Source: Streptomyces sp. NBC_01231 | GTDB lineage: Bacteria > Actinomycetota > Actinomycetes > Streptomycetales > Streptomycetaceae | Assembly (NCBI GenBank): GCA_035999765.1 | Contig: CP108521.1 | Coordinates: forward strand, 2,480,001 to 2,544,000 | Length of the DNA stretch: 64,000 nt | Direction of reading: 5' to 3' | In this document: piece by piece, positions 34,172 to 43,207 of the stretch | Position numbering within the stretch: position 1 is the first letter of the stretch | Layout of the letters: the number at the start of each line of letters is the position of its first letter | Program-made: the position numbers and the translations under genes | The notes under the pieces: model-generated | What the model saw: the letters and a program-made list of their open reading frames with translations, nothing else | What the model was told of the DNA's origin: nothing | Databases searched by the model: none

Positions 34172-34950
34172 GCACTCCGCAGCTGGTCGTGCACCACGAC
34201 AAGGAGCTGATGGCCCAGGCCGCCGCGGCCCGCCTGATCACGAAGGTCGTGGACGCGCAGGCCTCGCGCGGCACGGCCTCCGTGGTCCTCACGGGCGGCC
34301 GCAACGGCAACGGTCTGCTGGCCGCCCTGGCCGCCGCGCCCGCCCGGGACGCCGTCGACTGGGGCCGCCTGGACCTGTGGTGGGGCGACGAGCGGTTCCT
34401 GCCCGAGGGCGACCCGGACCGCAATGTCACGCAGGCCCGCGAGGCCCTGCTGGACGCGGTGCCGCTGCACCCGAAGCGCGTGCACGCCATGCCCGCGTCG
34501 GACGGCCCGTACGGGTCCGACGCGGACGCGGCGGCCGCGGGTTACGCCGAGGAGCTGGCCCGTGCGGCGGGCCCCGAGAACCACGGCGCGGTACCGACGT
34601 TCGACGTCCTGATGCTGGGCGTGGGACCCGACACCCATGTGGCGTCCCTGTTCCCCGAACTGCCGGCCGTCCGGGAGACCGAACGCACGGTGGTCGGCGT
34701 CCACGGCGCTCCGAAGCCTCCGCCGACCCGCGTGACTCTCACGCTTCCGGCGATCCGGGCGGCGCGCGAGGTGTGGCTGCTGGCGGCGGGCGAGGACAAG
34801 GCCGAGGCCGCGGCGATCGGCCTCTCGGGCGCGGGCGAGATCCAGGCCCCGGCGGCGGGCGCCCGCGGCAGGCAGCGCACCCTGTGGCTGCTGGACTCCG
34901 CGGCGGCCTCGCAGCTGCCGCGGGCACTGTATCCGCCGGCGTCGTCATGA
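34168..34950 (+). CDS. pgl: 6-phosphogluconolactonase (DevB/SOL family)
   Basis: 260 residues. Hydrolyses the lactone from the zwf reaction to 6-phosphogluconate. Family motifs: VVLTGGRNGNGLLAAL (with GG near 36-42), DLWWGDERFLPEGDPDRNVTQAREAL near 70-90, FDVLMLGVGPDTHVASLFP near 145-165 and VTLTLPAIRAAREVWLLAAGEDKAEA near 190-215. GTG start overlaps opcA. It is the last gene of the tkt operon, ending at a bidirectional hairpin. Confidence 0.96.
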   Translation: MSTPQLVVHHDKELMAQAAAARLITKVVDAQASRGTASVVLTGGRNGNGLLAALAAAPARDAVDWGRLDLWWGDERFLPEGDPDRNVTQAREALLDAVPLHPKRVHAMPASDGPYGSDADAAAAGYAEELARAAGPENHGAVPTFDVLMLGVGPDTHVASLFPELPAVRETERTVVGVHGAPKPPPTRVTLTLPAIRAAREVWLLAAGEDKAEAAAIGLSGAGEIQAPAAGARGRQRTLWLLDSAAASQLPRALYPPASS

Positions 34951-34996
34951 ACCGACGCTCGGCGTTGTCATGAGTTGAGGGACGGCGTTCTCGTGA

Positions 34997-35038
34997 GCTG
35001 AGGGGCGTCGGAGGTTTTCGCCTCCGCCGCCCCTCAGC
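34997..35038. terminator. Bidirectional hairpin terminator
   Basis: gctgaggggcgtcggagg (34997-35014) pairs with cctccgccgcccctcagc (35021-35038) with one mismatch and loop ttttcg. It separates pgl from the convergent sugar permease gene. Confidence 0.85.
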
Positions 35039-35054
35039 CGCGCGAGGCGGCGGC

Positions 35055-35894
35055 CTACTTCACCGAGCCCGCCATCACGCCCTGCACGAAGTGCCGCTGG
35101 AACGCGAAGAACACCACCACCGGCACCACCAGCGACAGGAACGCCCCGGGTGCCAGGACGTCGATGTTGCTGCCGAACTGACGTATCTGGGACTGGAGTT
35201 CCACGGTCAGCGGCTGTGCGGAGCCGTCCGCGAACAGCAGCGCCACCAGCATGTCGTTCCACACCCACAGGAACTGGAAGATGGCGAGGCTGGCGATCGC
35301 CGGCCGTCCCACCGGCAGGACCAGCCGGGTGAAGATCCGCCACTCGCTGCCGCCGTCCATCCGGGCCGCCTCCAGCATCTCCTTCGGCATCTCGGCGAAG
35401 TAGTTGCGCAGCAGGAACACCGCGAACGGCAACCCGTACGCCACGTGGAAGAGCACCACACCCGGAATCGTCCCGAACAGCCCCAGCTGCCCGAAGAGTT
35501 TGGCGACGGGGAGCAGTCCGATCTGGACCGGCACCACCAACAGCGCCACCACGACCAGGAAGACGGTGTCCCGCCCGGGGAAGTCCAGCCAGGCGAACGC
35601 GTATCCGGCGAGTGCCGCGAGGGCCACCACCAGGACGGTCGTCGGCACCGAGATCAGCACCGTGTTCCAGAACGACTGGATCATCCCGGAGTTCTTCAGC
35701 AGCGCCGAGTAGTTGTCGAAGGACAGCTGCCCGGGGCTGGCGAACACGGTCCACCAACCGCCCCCCGCCGTGTCCTGGGCGGACCGCAGCGAGGAGAGGA
35801 ACAGTCCCGCGAGCGGGGTCACCCAGACCAGGCCGATCACCACGAGGAAGGCCTGCACCAGACCGTTGGCCAGGCCGCGTCGCACGGCGTTCAT
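35055..35894 (-). CDS. Carbohydrate ABC transporter permease (MalG-type)
   Basis: 279 residues, six membrane helices. The EAA loop of ABC importer permeases is present: EMPKEMLEAARMDGGSEWRIFTRLVLPVGRPAI near residues 160-195. It begins VRRGLANGLVQAFLVVIGLVWVTPL with a typical first helix. ATG overlaps the upstream permease stop by 4 nt, and GGGAG precedes it. It pairs with the MalF-type permease to form the membrane channel of a sugar importer whose ATPase is not in this operon. Confidence 0.9.
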   Translation of the reverse strand: MNAVRRGLANGLVQAFLVVIGLVWVTPLAGLFLSSLRSAQDTAGGGWWTVFASPGQLSFDNYSALLKNSGMIQSFWNTVLISVPTTVLVVALAALAGYAFAWLDFPGRDTVFLVVVALLVVPVQIGLLPVAKLFGQLGLFGTIPGVVLFHVAYGLPFAVFLLRNYFAEMPKEMLEAARMDGGSEWRIFTRLVLPVGRPAIASLAIFQFLWVWNDMLVALLFADGSAQPLTVELQSQIRQFGSNIDVLAPGAFLSLVVPVVVFFAFQRHFVQGVMAGSVK

Positions 35895-37252
35895 CGCTGA
35901 CTCCCTCGGAAACGACGGACGTTGAAGACCATGGCCGGGATCACCAGGAGCAGGAGCAGAACCCCGAGGGCACTGCCCAGGCCCTGGTTGTTGCCGCCGC
36001 CGAACGACACCAGCCACATCTGCGTGGCGAGCACGGTCGCGTCCTCCTGCACCGGCCCGGGCGCGATGATGTAGACGAGGTCGAAGACCTTCATCACGTT
36101 GATCACGAGGGTCACGAAGACCACGGTGAGGACGGGCGCCAGCAACGGCACCGTGATCCGCCGGAAGATCTGCCACTCGTTCGCCCCGTCCATCCGCGCC
36201 GCCTCCAGCGCGTCCCGGGGCAGCGCCGCGAGCCCGGCGCCGATCAGCACCATCGCGAAGCCGGTCCAGATCCACAGGTACGCCCCGATGATCGCCGGGG
36301 TGACGAGCGCGGGCCCGAGCCAGGAGACGCCTCCGTACGGCTCGGCGAAGTTCGACGCGGGCAGCTTCACCGTGTACGAGCCGGAGTCGAGGCCGGTGAA
36401 GCGGAAGGAGCCGTCGGACGCCGTCGTCGTAGTCGCGGCCGTCTTCCCGTCGCCGCCGACCGCCTCGACCTTCGTCTGCGGCAGCCCGCTCTCCCGCCGG
36501 TCGACCTTGCCCTGCTCCCCTCCCCCGCCGGGCGTGAAGTCGAGGTAGACCACCCCGCGCAGCTCGTCCGGCGCCGATGCCCGTGCGGCCGCCGGGTACG
36601 CGGGCTCGGCCCCCGCGGGCAGTTCCTTCGGCGGGACGCCGACCAGGCCGAGGGTCACCGAGTCACCCGGGGAGACGGTGGCGGTCGTCCGGTACGAGCC
36701 GTCCGGCTCGCCCTTCAGTCCGTGGCCGTCGCGGGCGCGGGCCGTCGGGTACGGCGAGGTGCCCGCGAAGGCGTCGTGCACCGAGACGACGGCGGCGTTC
36801 AGGACACCCTTGTTCGGGTCCTCGTCGTAGGCCAGCCGGAAGATGATGCCGGCGGCGAGGAAGGACACCGCCATCGGCATGAACAGCAGCAGTTTGAAGG
36901 CGGTCGCCCAGCGGACCTTCTCCACCAGCACGGCGAGGATCAGGCCGAGGCCGGTCAGCAGGGCGGGAGCCACCACCACCCAGATCGCCGTGTTCCGGAC
37001 CGCCTTGACGGTCGCCGGGTCACGGAACATCTCGGTGTAGTTCTCGCCGCCCACGAAACGGGTGCCGGACGCGTCGAAGAAGCTGCGGCCGATCGAGAAC
37101 AGCACGGGATAGACGACGAGCGCGCCGAGCAGGAGCAGGGCGGGGAACGCGAACAGGACGGCGATGACGCGTCCGCGCCGCCGCGTGCGCCGGGCACGGA
37201 CGGCGGGACCGGAGGGCGGAGCGCCCGCCTCTTTCACAAGGGTCGCGGTCAT
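35891..37252 (-). CDS. Carbohydrate ABC transporter permease (MalF-type) with an external Ig-like insert
   Basis: 453 residues, about 150 longer than ordinary Gram-positive MalF-type permeases. The usual helices appear at about 28-52, 85-110, 115-137 and again from 305 on, with the EAA loop at ALPRDALEAARMDGANEWQIFRRITVPLLAPV. Between them, about residues 145-300, lies an extracytoplasmic segment (AVVSVHDAFAGTSPYPTAR..., then SDGSFRFTGLDSGSYTVKLP). The last stretch has the shape of a SpaA/CNA-B or carboxypeptidase-regulatory Ig repeat. E. coli MalF has a large P2 loop at a comparable site that contacts the binding protein; whether this insert does the same is inference. Confidence 0.9.
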   Translation of the reverse strand: MTATLVKEAGAPPSGPAVRARRTRRRGRVIAVLFAFPALLLLGALVVYPVLFSIGRSFFDASGTRFVGGENYTEMFRDPATVKAVRNTAIWVVVAPALLTGLGLILAVLVEKVRWATAFKLLLFMPMAVSFLAAGIIFRLAYDEDPNKGVLNAAVVSVHDAFAGTSPYPTARARDGHGLKGEPDGSYRTTATVSPGDSVTLGLVGVPPKELPAGAEPAYPAAARASAPDELRGVVYLDFTPGGGGEQGKVDRRESGLPQTKVEAVGGDGKTAATTTTASDGSFRFTGLDSGSYTVKLPASNFAEPYGGVSWLGPALVTPAIIGAYLWIWTGFAMVLIGAGLAALPRDALEAARMDGANEWQIFRRITVPLLAPVLTVVFVTLVINVMKVFDLVYIIAPGPVQEDATVLATQMWLVSFGGGNNQGLGSALGVLLLLLVIPAMVFNVRRFRGSQR

Positions 37253-37258
37253 GGTCGG

Positions 37259-38587
37259 TCAGCCCTTGTACGCCTTGGCGGCCGCGGCTTCGAGCTGCGC
37301 CGCGGTCCCCTTCGGGTCCGACGGGTCGCGCAGGAAGTCCTGCAGCAGCTTCCACTCACCGGCGCCCTTGGTGCCGCCGAAGGCCGCCGGGGCCTGGTCG
37401 GACATGTCGAAGCGGACCGAATCCCCGGCCCCGACAAGGGACTTGGCGGTGGCGCGCGTGACGTCGTCGCCGTACGAGGCGAGGTCGAGCTTCTTGTTCG
37501 GGGACAGGAAGCCGCCCGCCTTCGCCCACACGGCCGCGGCCTCGGGGGTGGCCAGGTACTCCAGGAGCTGCATGCCGGCCTTGGCGTTCTTGCCGTCCTT
37601 CAGCACCACGGCCGCGTCACCGCCGCTGACCACCGGGGCCTTGCCGCCGTCGACCGCCGGGAAGGGGAAGAAGTTCGCGTCCTGCCCGATCGCCTTGCCG
37701 AACTGGTCCTTGGCGACACCGGCGACGAAGTCGCCCTCGTAGACCATGCCGGCCTCGGGCTCGGGCCCGAACACCTTCTCCACCGAGCCCGGGAAGTCGG
37801 TGTTGAGCGCCCCCTTCTGCCCGCCCGCCAGCAGCTGCTTGTCCTTGAAGAGCTTGCCGAGCGTGCCGAGCGCCTTGACCACCGACGCGTCGGTCCACTT
37901 CAGCTTGTGGGTGGCGAGGGCGTCGTACTTCTCGGGTCCGGCCTGGGAGAGGTAGATGTTCTCGAACCAGTCGGTGAGGGTCCAGCCGTCCTGACCGGCC
38001 ACCGAGAAGGCGGCGAGACCGGAGTCGGAGACGACCCGCCCGGCCTTCAGCATCGCGTCGTACGTGGCCGGTGGCTTGACCCCGGCCTGGTCGAGGGCGT
38101 CGGGGCTGTACCAGACCGTCGACTTGTGGGCGGCCTTGAAGTAGAGGCCGTAGAGGGCGCCGTCGACGCTGCCGTACTTCTTCCACACGGGCGCGTAACC
38201 CGCGTCCACGGACTGCTCGGTCGTCTTCGACAGCGGCTTGAGCCAGCCCTGCTTCGCGAACTGCTGCAGGACGCCGACCTGCGGGACCATCACCACGTCG
38301 GGCGCGTTCCCGCCCTCGATCTTGCTGCCGACGACGGTGGAGACGTTGTCCCCGGTGGACACGAACTGCGTCTTGGCACCGGTCTTCTCGCCGAAGGCGT
38401 CCAGCACCTTCTGGAAGTTCTTCTGCTCGCTGCCGGACCAGACACCGGCCACGGTGACCGTCTGACCGCTGAGCGCCTTGTCGCCGCCGCCGGCCGAGAC
38501 CGGGCCGCCGCCTCCGCAGGCGGTGGCGCCGAGTGCCAGGGCGAGGGCCGTGCAGCTCGAGAGCAGGGTCGTACGTCGTCGCATCAT
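37259..38587 (-). CDS. Sugar ABC transporter substrate-binding lipoprotein
   Basis: 442 residues. The signal MMRRRTTLLSSCTALALALGATAC has the lipobox LGATAC with Cys24 as the lipidated residue. The mature part is a type I extracellular solute-binding fold: PDVVMVPQVGVLQQFAKQGWLKPL, GLYFKAAHKSTVWYSPDALDQAG and AAVWAKAGGFLSPNKKLD. Because the operon contains a GH13 alpha-glucosidase, an alpha-glucoside such as a maltose or trehalose type sugar is likely. It lies 6 nt upstream of the MalF-type permease. Confidence 0.9.
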   Translation of the reverse strand: MMRRRTTLLSSCTALALALGATACGGGGPVSAGGGDKALSGQTVTVAGVWSGSEQKNFQKVLDAFGEKTGAKTQFVSTGDNVSTVVGSKIEGGNAPDVVMVPQVGVLQQFAKQGWLKPLSKTTEQSVDAGYAPVWKKYGSVDGALYGLYFKAAHKSTVWYSPDALDQAGVKPPATYDAMLKAGRVVSDSGLAAFSVAGQDGWTLTDWFENIYLSQAGPEKYDALATHKLKWTDASVVKALGTLGKLFKDKQLLAGGQKGALNTDFPGSVEKVFGPEPEAGMVYEGDFVAGVAKDQFGKAIGQDANFFPFPAVDGGKAPVVSGGDAAVVLKDGKNAKAGMQLLEYLATPEAAAVWAKAGGFLSPNKKLDLASYGDDVTRATAKSLVGAGDSVRFDMSDQAPAAFGGTKGAGEWKLLQDFLRDPSDPKGTAAQLEAAAAKAYKG

Positions 38588-38667
38588 CGTTGATGTCCCT
38601 TCGAGGGGTGAGAAGTTGACGGAAAGGCAGGGGAAGTCGACGGGTGATCAGGAGGGTCGGGAGAAGG

Positions 38668-40295
<1,628 letters not shown>

Positions 40296-40299
<4 letters not shown>

Positions 40300-40309
40300 G
40301 CATGCATGT
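40296..40309. promoter_or_regulatory. 14-bp palindrome over the GH13 start codon
   Basis: ACATGCATGCATGT is a perfect palindrome and includes the ATG of the alpha-glucosidase gene. Its position suggests an operator or a translation-control hairpin. Confidence 0.5.
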
Positions 40310-40336
40310 TAGGTAGGCGTGTCGTGAGGGTGTCAA
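40306..40336 (-). promoter_or_regulatory. Promoter of the alpha-glucosidase gene with a half-operator
   Basis: On the minus strand, TTGACA (40336-40331) and TAACAT (40311-40306) form a promoter with a 19-bp spacer. TGTTAGGTA (40307-40315) overlaps the -10 and matches 9 of 13 bases of the shared TACCTGTTAGGTA operator core, so a second, weaker operator may sit on the promoter itself. Confidence 0.55.
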
Positions 40337-40418
40337 TGAAAGAAACAGAAGCTACTGCCGAGTTGGCGTGACAAAAGGGGGCCTAAAGGGGCATTGCGAA
40401 GCCAGATGAGATAGTCGC

Positions 40419-40435
40419 GTTACCTAACAGGTAAC
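40419..40435. promoter_or_regulatory. Operator copy A: GTTACCT-N3-AGGTAAC
   Basis: A 17-bp inverted repeat with perfect 7-bp arms, 120 nt upstream of the alpha-glucosidase start and just past the stop of the Sec-type binding protein gene. Its inner 13 bp are identical, in reverse complement, to those of the second copy at 41801-41813. Confidence 0.7.
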
Positions 40436-40443
40436 TACTATCG

Positions 40444-41715
40444 CTATCGACTGGAGACGGCCGCGAGCTCTCGCGCCAGCCGCCGCACCGCCGCCGCCGG
40501 CGTCTCGCGTCCGGTCATCGCGTCGTGCACGACCGCCTGCACCACCAGGCTGACCTGGTCGTAGCGGGGGCTCTTCGGCCGCGGGGCGGCCCGGACGACG
40601 CTCGCACGCAGGGTCGGCAGGTACGGGAACTCCCGCACCAGCTCGGGGTCTTCGTACAGCGCGGCACGTACCGGTGGCAGCGCGCCGCGTGTGAGGACCT
40701 GGCGCTGGACGGGCTCGCTGGTGAGGTACGCGATCAGACGCGCGGCCGAGTCGGGGTGCCGCGCGTGCGTGCTCACGGCCAGGTTGGAGCCGCCGAGGAC
40801 GCTCCTCCCCGGCCCGCCCGGTCCGGGCAGCGGTACGGCGCCGATCTTCCCGGCGACCTTCGATCCCCTGGCGGAGGCGCCGACGTACGCGTAGGGCCAA
40901 TTACGGAGGAAGAGCAGCCGTCCGTCCTGGAAGGCCTGCTTCGACTCCTCCTCCTTGTACGTCAGCGCCTGCTTCGGGATCCAGCCCTCCCGCACACCCC
41001 GGGCGAGGAACCCGATGCCCTCGCGGGCGGCGGCGGAGTTCACGGTGACGCGTTCGCCCTCGTCGCCGAGGATCGTGCCGCCCGCCGAGTACACGGCCTC
41101 GGCCGCGTTGACGGTGAGGCCCTCGTAGGGGAGGAACTGACCGGCGTAGCCGTCGAGACCGTACTTCGGGGCGATGGTCTTCGCGTCCCGCTCCAGTTCG
41201 GCCCAGGTGCGCGGCGGCCGGACGCCCTCCTTCGCCAGGATGTCCTTCCGGTACAGCAGCAGTCCGGCGTTGGTGACGTAGGGGACGGCGTACAGCTGTC
41301 CGTCGTAGGTCGCGGTGTGCTCGACCGGCTTGAGGAAGGACTTCAGCGGGAAGCGATCGCGCGGCAGCGGGCGGATCCAGCCCGCGGCGGCGAACTCCGA
41401 GGTCCAGTTGACGTCGATGTTGAGGACGTCGAACCGGCTGCGGTCGCCGTCACGCAGGTCGGTGGCCATCTGCGCGTGCGTCTCGTCGGCGGAGTCCGGG
41501 AGCTCGACCAGGGTGACCCGCTCGCCGGGATGGGCGCGGTTCCAGCCCTGAAGCAGGGGGCCCAGATAGCCGGTGAGGTCTCCGGCGGTGGCCACGGTGA
41601 GCGGCCCACGGCCGCCCGCGGACCCGTCCTCGGCGTGCGCGCCGGAGGCGACGTACCCGGTCAGGACCACCGCGAGAACGAGAAGGCCCCTACCGGCGGC
41701 GTGAATCCACCGCAT
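40444..41715 (-). CDS. Second extracellular sugar-binding protein, no lipobox
   Basis: 423 residues, solute-binding fold (LTVATAGDLTGYLGPLLQGWNRAHPGE, FDVLNIDVNWTSEFAAAGWIRPL, AVPYVTNAGLLLYRKDIL, RSVLGGSNLAVSTHARHPDSAARL) similar to maltose/trehalose-binding proteins. The start at 41715 is fixed by GGAGGAA 5 nt upstream. The signal (MRWIHAAGRGLLVLAVVLTG...AHAED) looks like a Sec type I signal without a lipobox cysteine, which would leave it secreted or anchored only by the signal helix, unlike its neighbour. It may be an accessory or scavenging binding protein. Confidence 0.85.
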   Translation of the reverse strand: MRWIHAAGRGLLVLAVVLTGYVASGAHAEDGSAGGRGPLTVATAGDLTGYLGPLLQGWNRAHPGERVTLVELPDSADETHAQMATDLRDGDRSRFDVLNIDVNWTSEFAAAGWIRPLPRDRFPLKSFLKPVEHTATYDGQLYAVPYVTNAGLLLYRKDILAKEGVRPPRTWAELERDAKTIAPKYGLDGYAGQFLPYEGLTVNAAEAVYSAGGTILGDEGERVTVNSAAAREGIGFLARGVREGWIPKQALTYKEEESKQAFQDGRLLFLRNWPYAYVGASARGSKVAGKIGAVPLPGPGGPGRSVLGGSNLAVSTHARHPDSAARLIAYLTSEPVQRQVLTRGALPPVRAALYEDPELVREFPYLPTLRASVVRAAPRPKSPRYDQVSLVVQAVVHDAMTGRETPAAAVRRLARELAAVSSR

Positions 41716-41799
41716 AGGTTCCTCCCTGTACACCCGGCACCTGACACCTGACACATGCCGAGTGGCGCCGGGCGCCCTCGCACGAGTCAGAGGCCATGT

Positions 41800-41814
41800 A
41801 TACCTGTTAGGTAT
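41800..41814. promoter_or_regulatory. Operator copy B: ATACCT-N3-AGGTAT
   Basis: A perfect inverted repeat with core TACCTGTTAGGTA (41801-41813), between the divergent binding-protein and padR genes and about 50 nt before padR. The same 13-bp core, reverse complemented, occurs at 40421-40433. Confidence 0.7.
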
Positions 41815-41864
41815 GGGCGATACTAGGGCCCGGAGCACATTACGCGACTAGGAGGACAGCACGA

Positions 41865-42389
41865 GTGCGCCTGCCCCTCCTGGCTCTCCTCGCGCGCGGA
41901 CCGGCCCACGGCTACGAGCTCAAGCACGACCTTGAGCAACTGCTGGGCTCCGCGTACCCTCAGCCGAACGTCGGCCAGATCTACGTCACCCTCGGCCGCC
42001 TCGAGAAGACGGGACTGATCGAGGGCGAAGAGGTCGAGCAGTCGAGCCGGCCCAACAAGAAGATCTACCACCTCACCGACGCCGGGCGGGAAGAGCTGCG
42101 CGCCTGGTACGAGGAGACGGCGGACGAGCCACGGGTGCGGGACGAGTTCTTCATGAAGCTGGCCCTCGCCCCGCAGACCGGTCTCGCCGACCAGATCGCC
42201 CTCATCAACAAACAGCGGCGCCAATACCTCAACACCATGCGCGACCTGTCGAAACTGGCCGCCGCCGAGAACCGGGACAACCGCGTCGCCCACCTGCTCA
42301 TCGAGGGCGCGATGCTGCATCTTCAGGCCGACCTCGACTGGCTGGAACGGTGCCAGGAAGAACTGGAAGAGCTGGAGGAGCTGGAGTGA
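41865..42389 (+). CDS. PadR-family transcriptional regulator
   Basis: 174 residues; GTG start with AGGAGG 9 nt upstream. The winged helix (LLALLARGPAHGYELKHDLEQLLGSAYPQPNVGQIYVTLGRLEKTGLIE) is characteristic of PadR, with the wing KKIYHLTDAGREEL, and a C-terminal helical dimerisation part ends in Glu/Leu repeats (EELEELEELE). It overlaps the MacB-type ATPase start by 4 nt, and divergently faces the sugar operon. PadR often regulates an adjacent exporter by sensing its substrate. Confidence 0.92.
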   Translation: MRLPLLALLARGPAHGYELKHDLEQLLGSAYPQPNVGQIYVTLGRLEKTGLIEGEEVEQSSRPNKKIYHLTDAGREELRAWYEETADEPRVRDEFFMKLALAPQTGLADQIALINKQRRQYLNTMRDLSKLAAAENRDNRVAHLLIEGAMLHLQADLDWLERCQEELEELEELE

Positions 42390-43135
42390 ACGACAGCCCC
42401 GCTCCCGTGCTGCGCGCCGAGGGCCTGGTCAAGACGCACCACGGCGAGGGTGCACCGGCGCATGCCGTGCGCGGAGTCGATCTGCGCGTACGGCAGGGCG
42501 AGTTCGTGGCGATCACCGGGCCGTCGGGGGCCGGCAAGTCCACGCTGCTGCACCTGCTGGGCGGTCTGCAACGACCGGACGGCGGCAGCATCTGGCTGGA
42601 CGGCGAGCGCTCCGACACGTGGAGCGAGGCGCGCTGGGCCGTGGAGCGCAGGAAGCGCATCGGGATCGTGTTCCAGTTCTTCAACCTGGTCTCCGATCTC
42701 TCGGTCGCCGACAACGTGGAACTGCCGGCGCTGCTCGCCGGGTCATCCCCCAAGCAGGCTCGCGCCGAGCGGGAGGGCCTGCTGGCCGAGCTGGGACTGA
42801 CGGGCAAGGAGCGGAGCATGCCCGGCGAGCTGTCCGGCGGTGAGCAGCAGCGGGTCGCGCTCGCCCGGGCCCTGGTCAACCACCCGCCGCTGCTGCTGGC
42901 CGACGAGCCCGCGGGCAGCCTGGACAGCAAGGGCACCCGCGAGGTGACACGGCTGCTGTCCCGCTTCCACCAGCGGGGCCAGACGATCGTGCTGGTCACC
43001 CATGACGCGCGGCTGGCGAGCGCCGCGGACCGGGTGATCAGCTTCTTCGACGGGCGGATCGCCGACGACGCGGACATCCACGGCACGCCGTCGCGCGGCT
43101 CCGGCATATCCGGTGTGCTGGAGCTCAAGGAGTGA
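42386..43135 (+). CDS. ABC transporter ATP-binding protein (MacB/LolD-type)
   Basis: 249 residues. Walker A GPSGAGKSTLLHLLGG near residues 42-57, signature LSGGEQQRVALARAL near 145, Walker B LLLADEPAGSLDS near 165, and the switch LVTHDARLASAAD. The sequence FNLVSDLSVADNVELPAL is typical of the MacB/LolD group, which works with FtsX-fold permeases. It is the second gene of a padR-ATPase-permease operon; probable function is mechanotransmission driven export or lipid/peptide resistance. Confidence 0.92.
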   Translation: MNDSPAPVLRAEGLVKTHHGEGAPAHAVRGVDLRVRQGEFVAITGPSGAGKSTLLHLLGGLQRPDGGSIWLDGERSDTWSEARWAVERRKRIGIVFQFFNLVSDLSVADNVELPALLAGSSPKQARAEREGLLAELGLTGKERSMPGELSGGEQQRVALARALVNHPPLLLADEPAGSLDSKGTREVTRLLSRFHQRGQTIVLVTHDARLASAADRVISFFDGRIADDADIHGTPSRGSGISGVLELKE

Positions 43136-43207
43136 CATGCGGGTGCGGGACTGACATGCGTAGGTACGACGGTGCCTTCGCGGTGCGCGAAACGAAGGGC
43201 TGAGCCC

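Noticed and set aside
35612..38593. A 993-residue plus-strand open frame
   Set aside because: Shadow of the permease and lipoprotein genes; repetitive Arg/Gly/Val composition, no motif.
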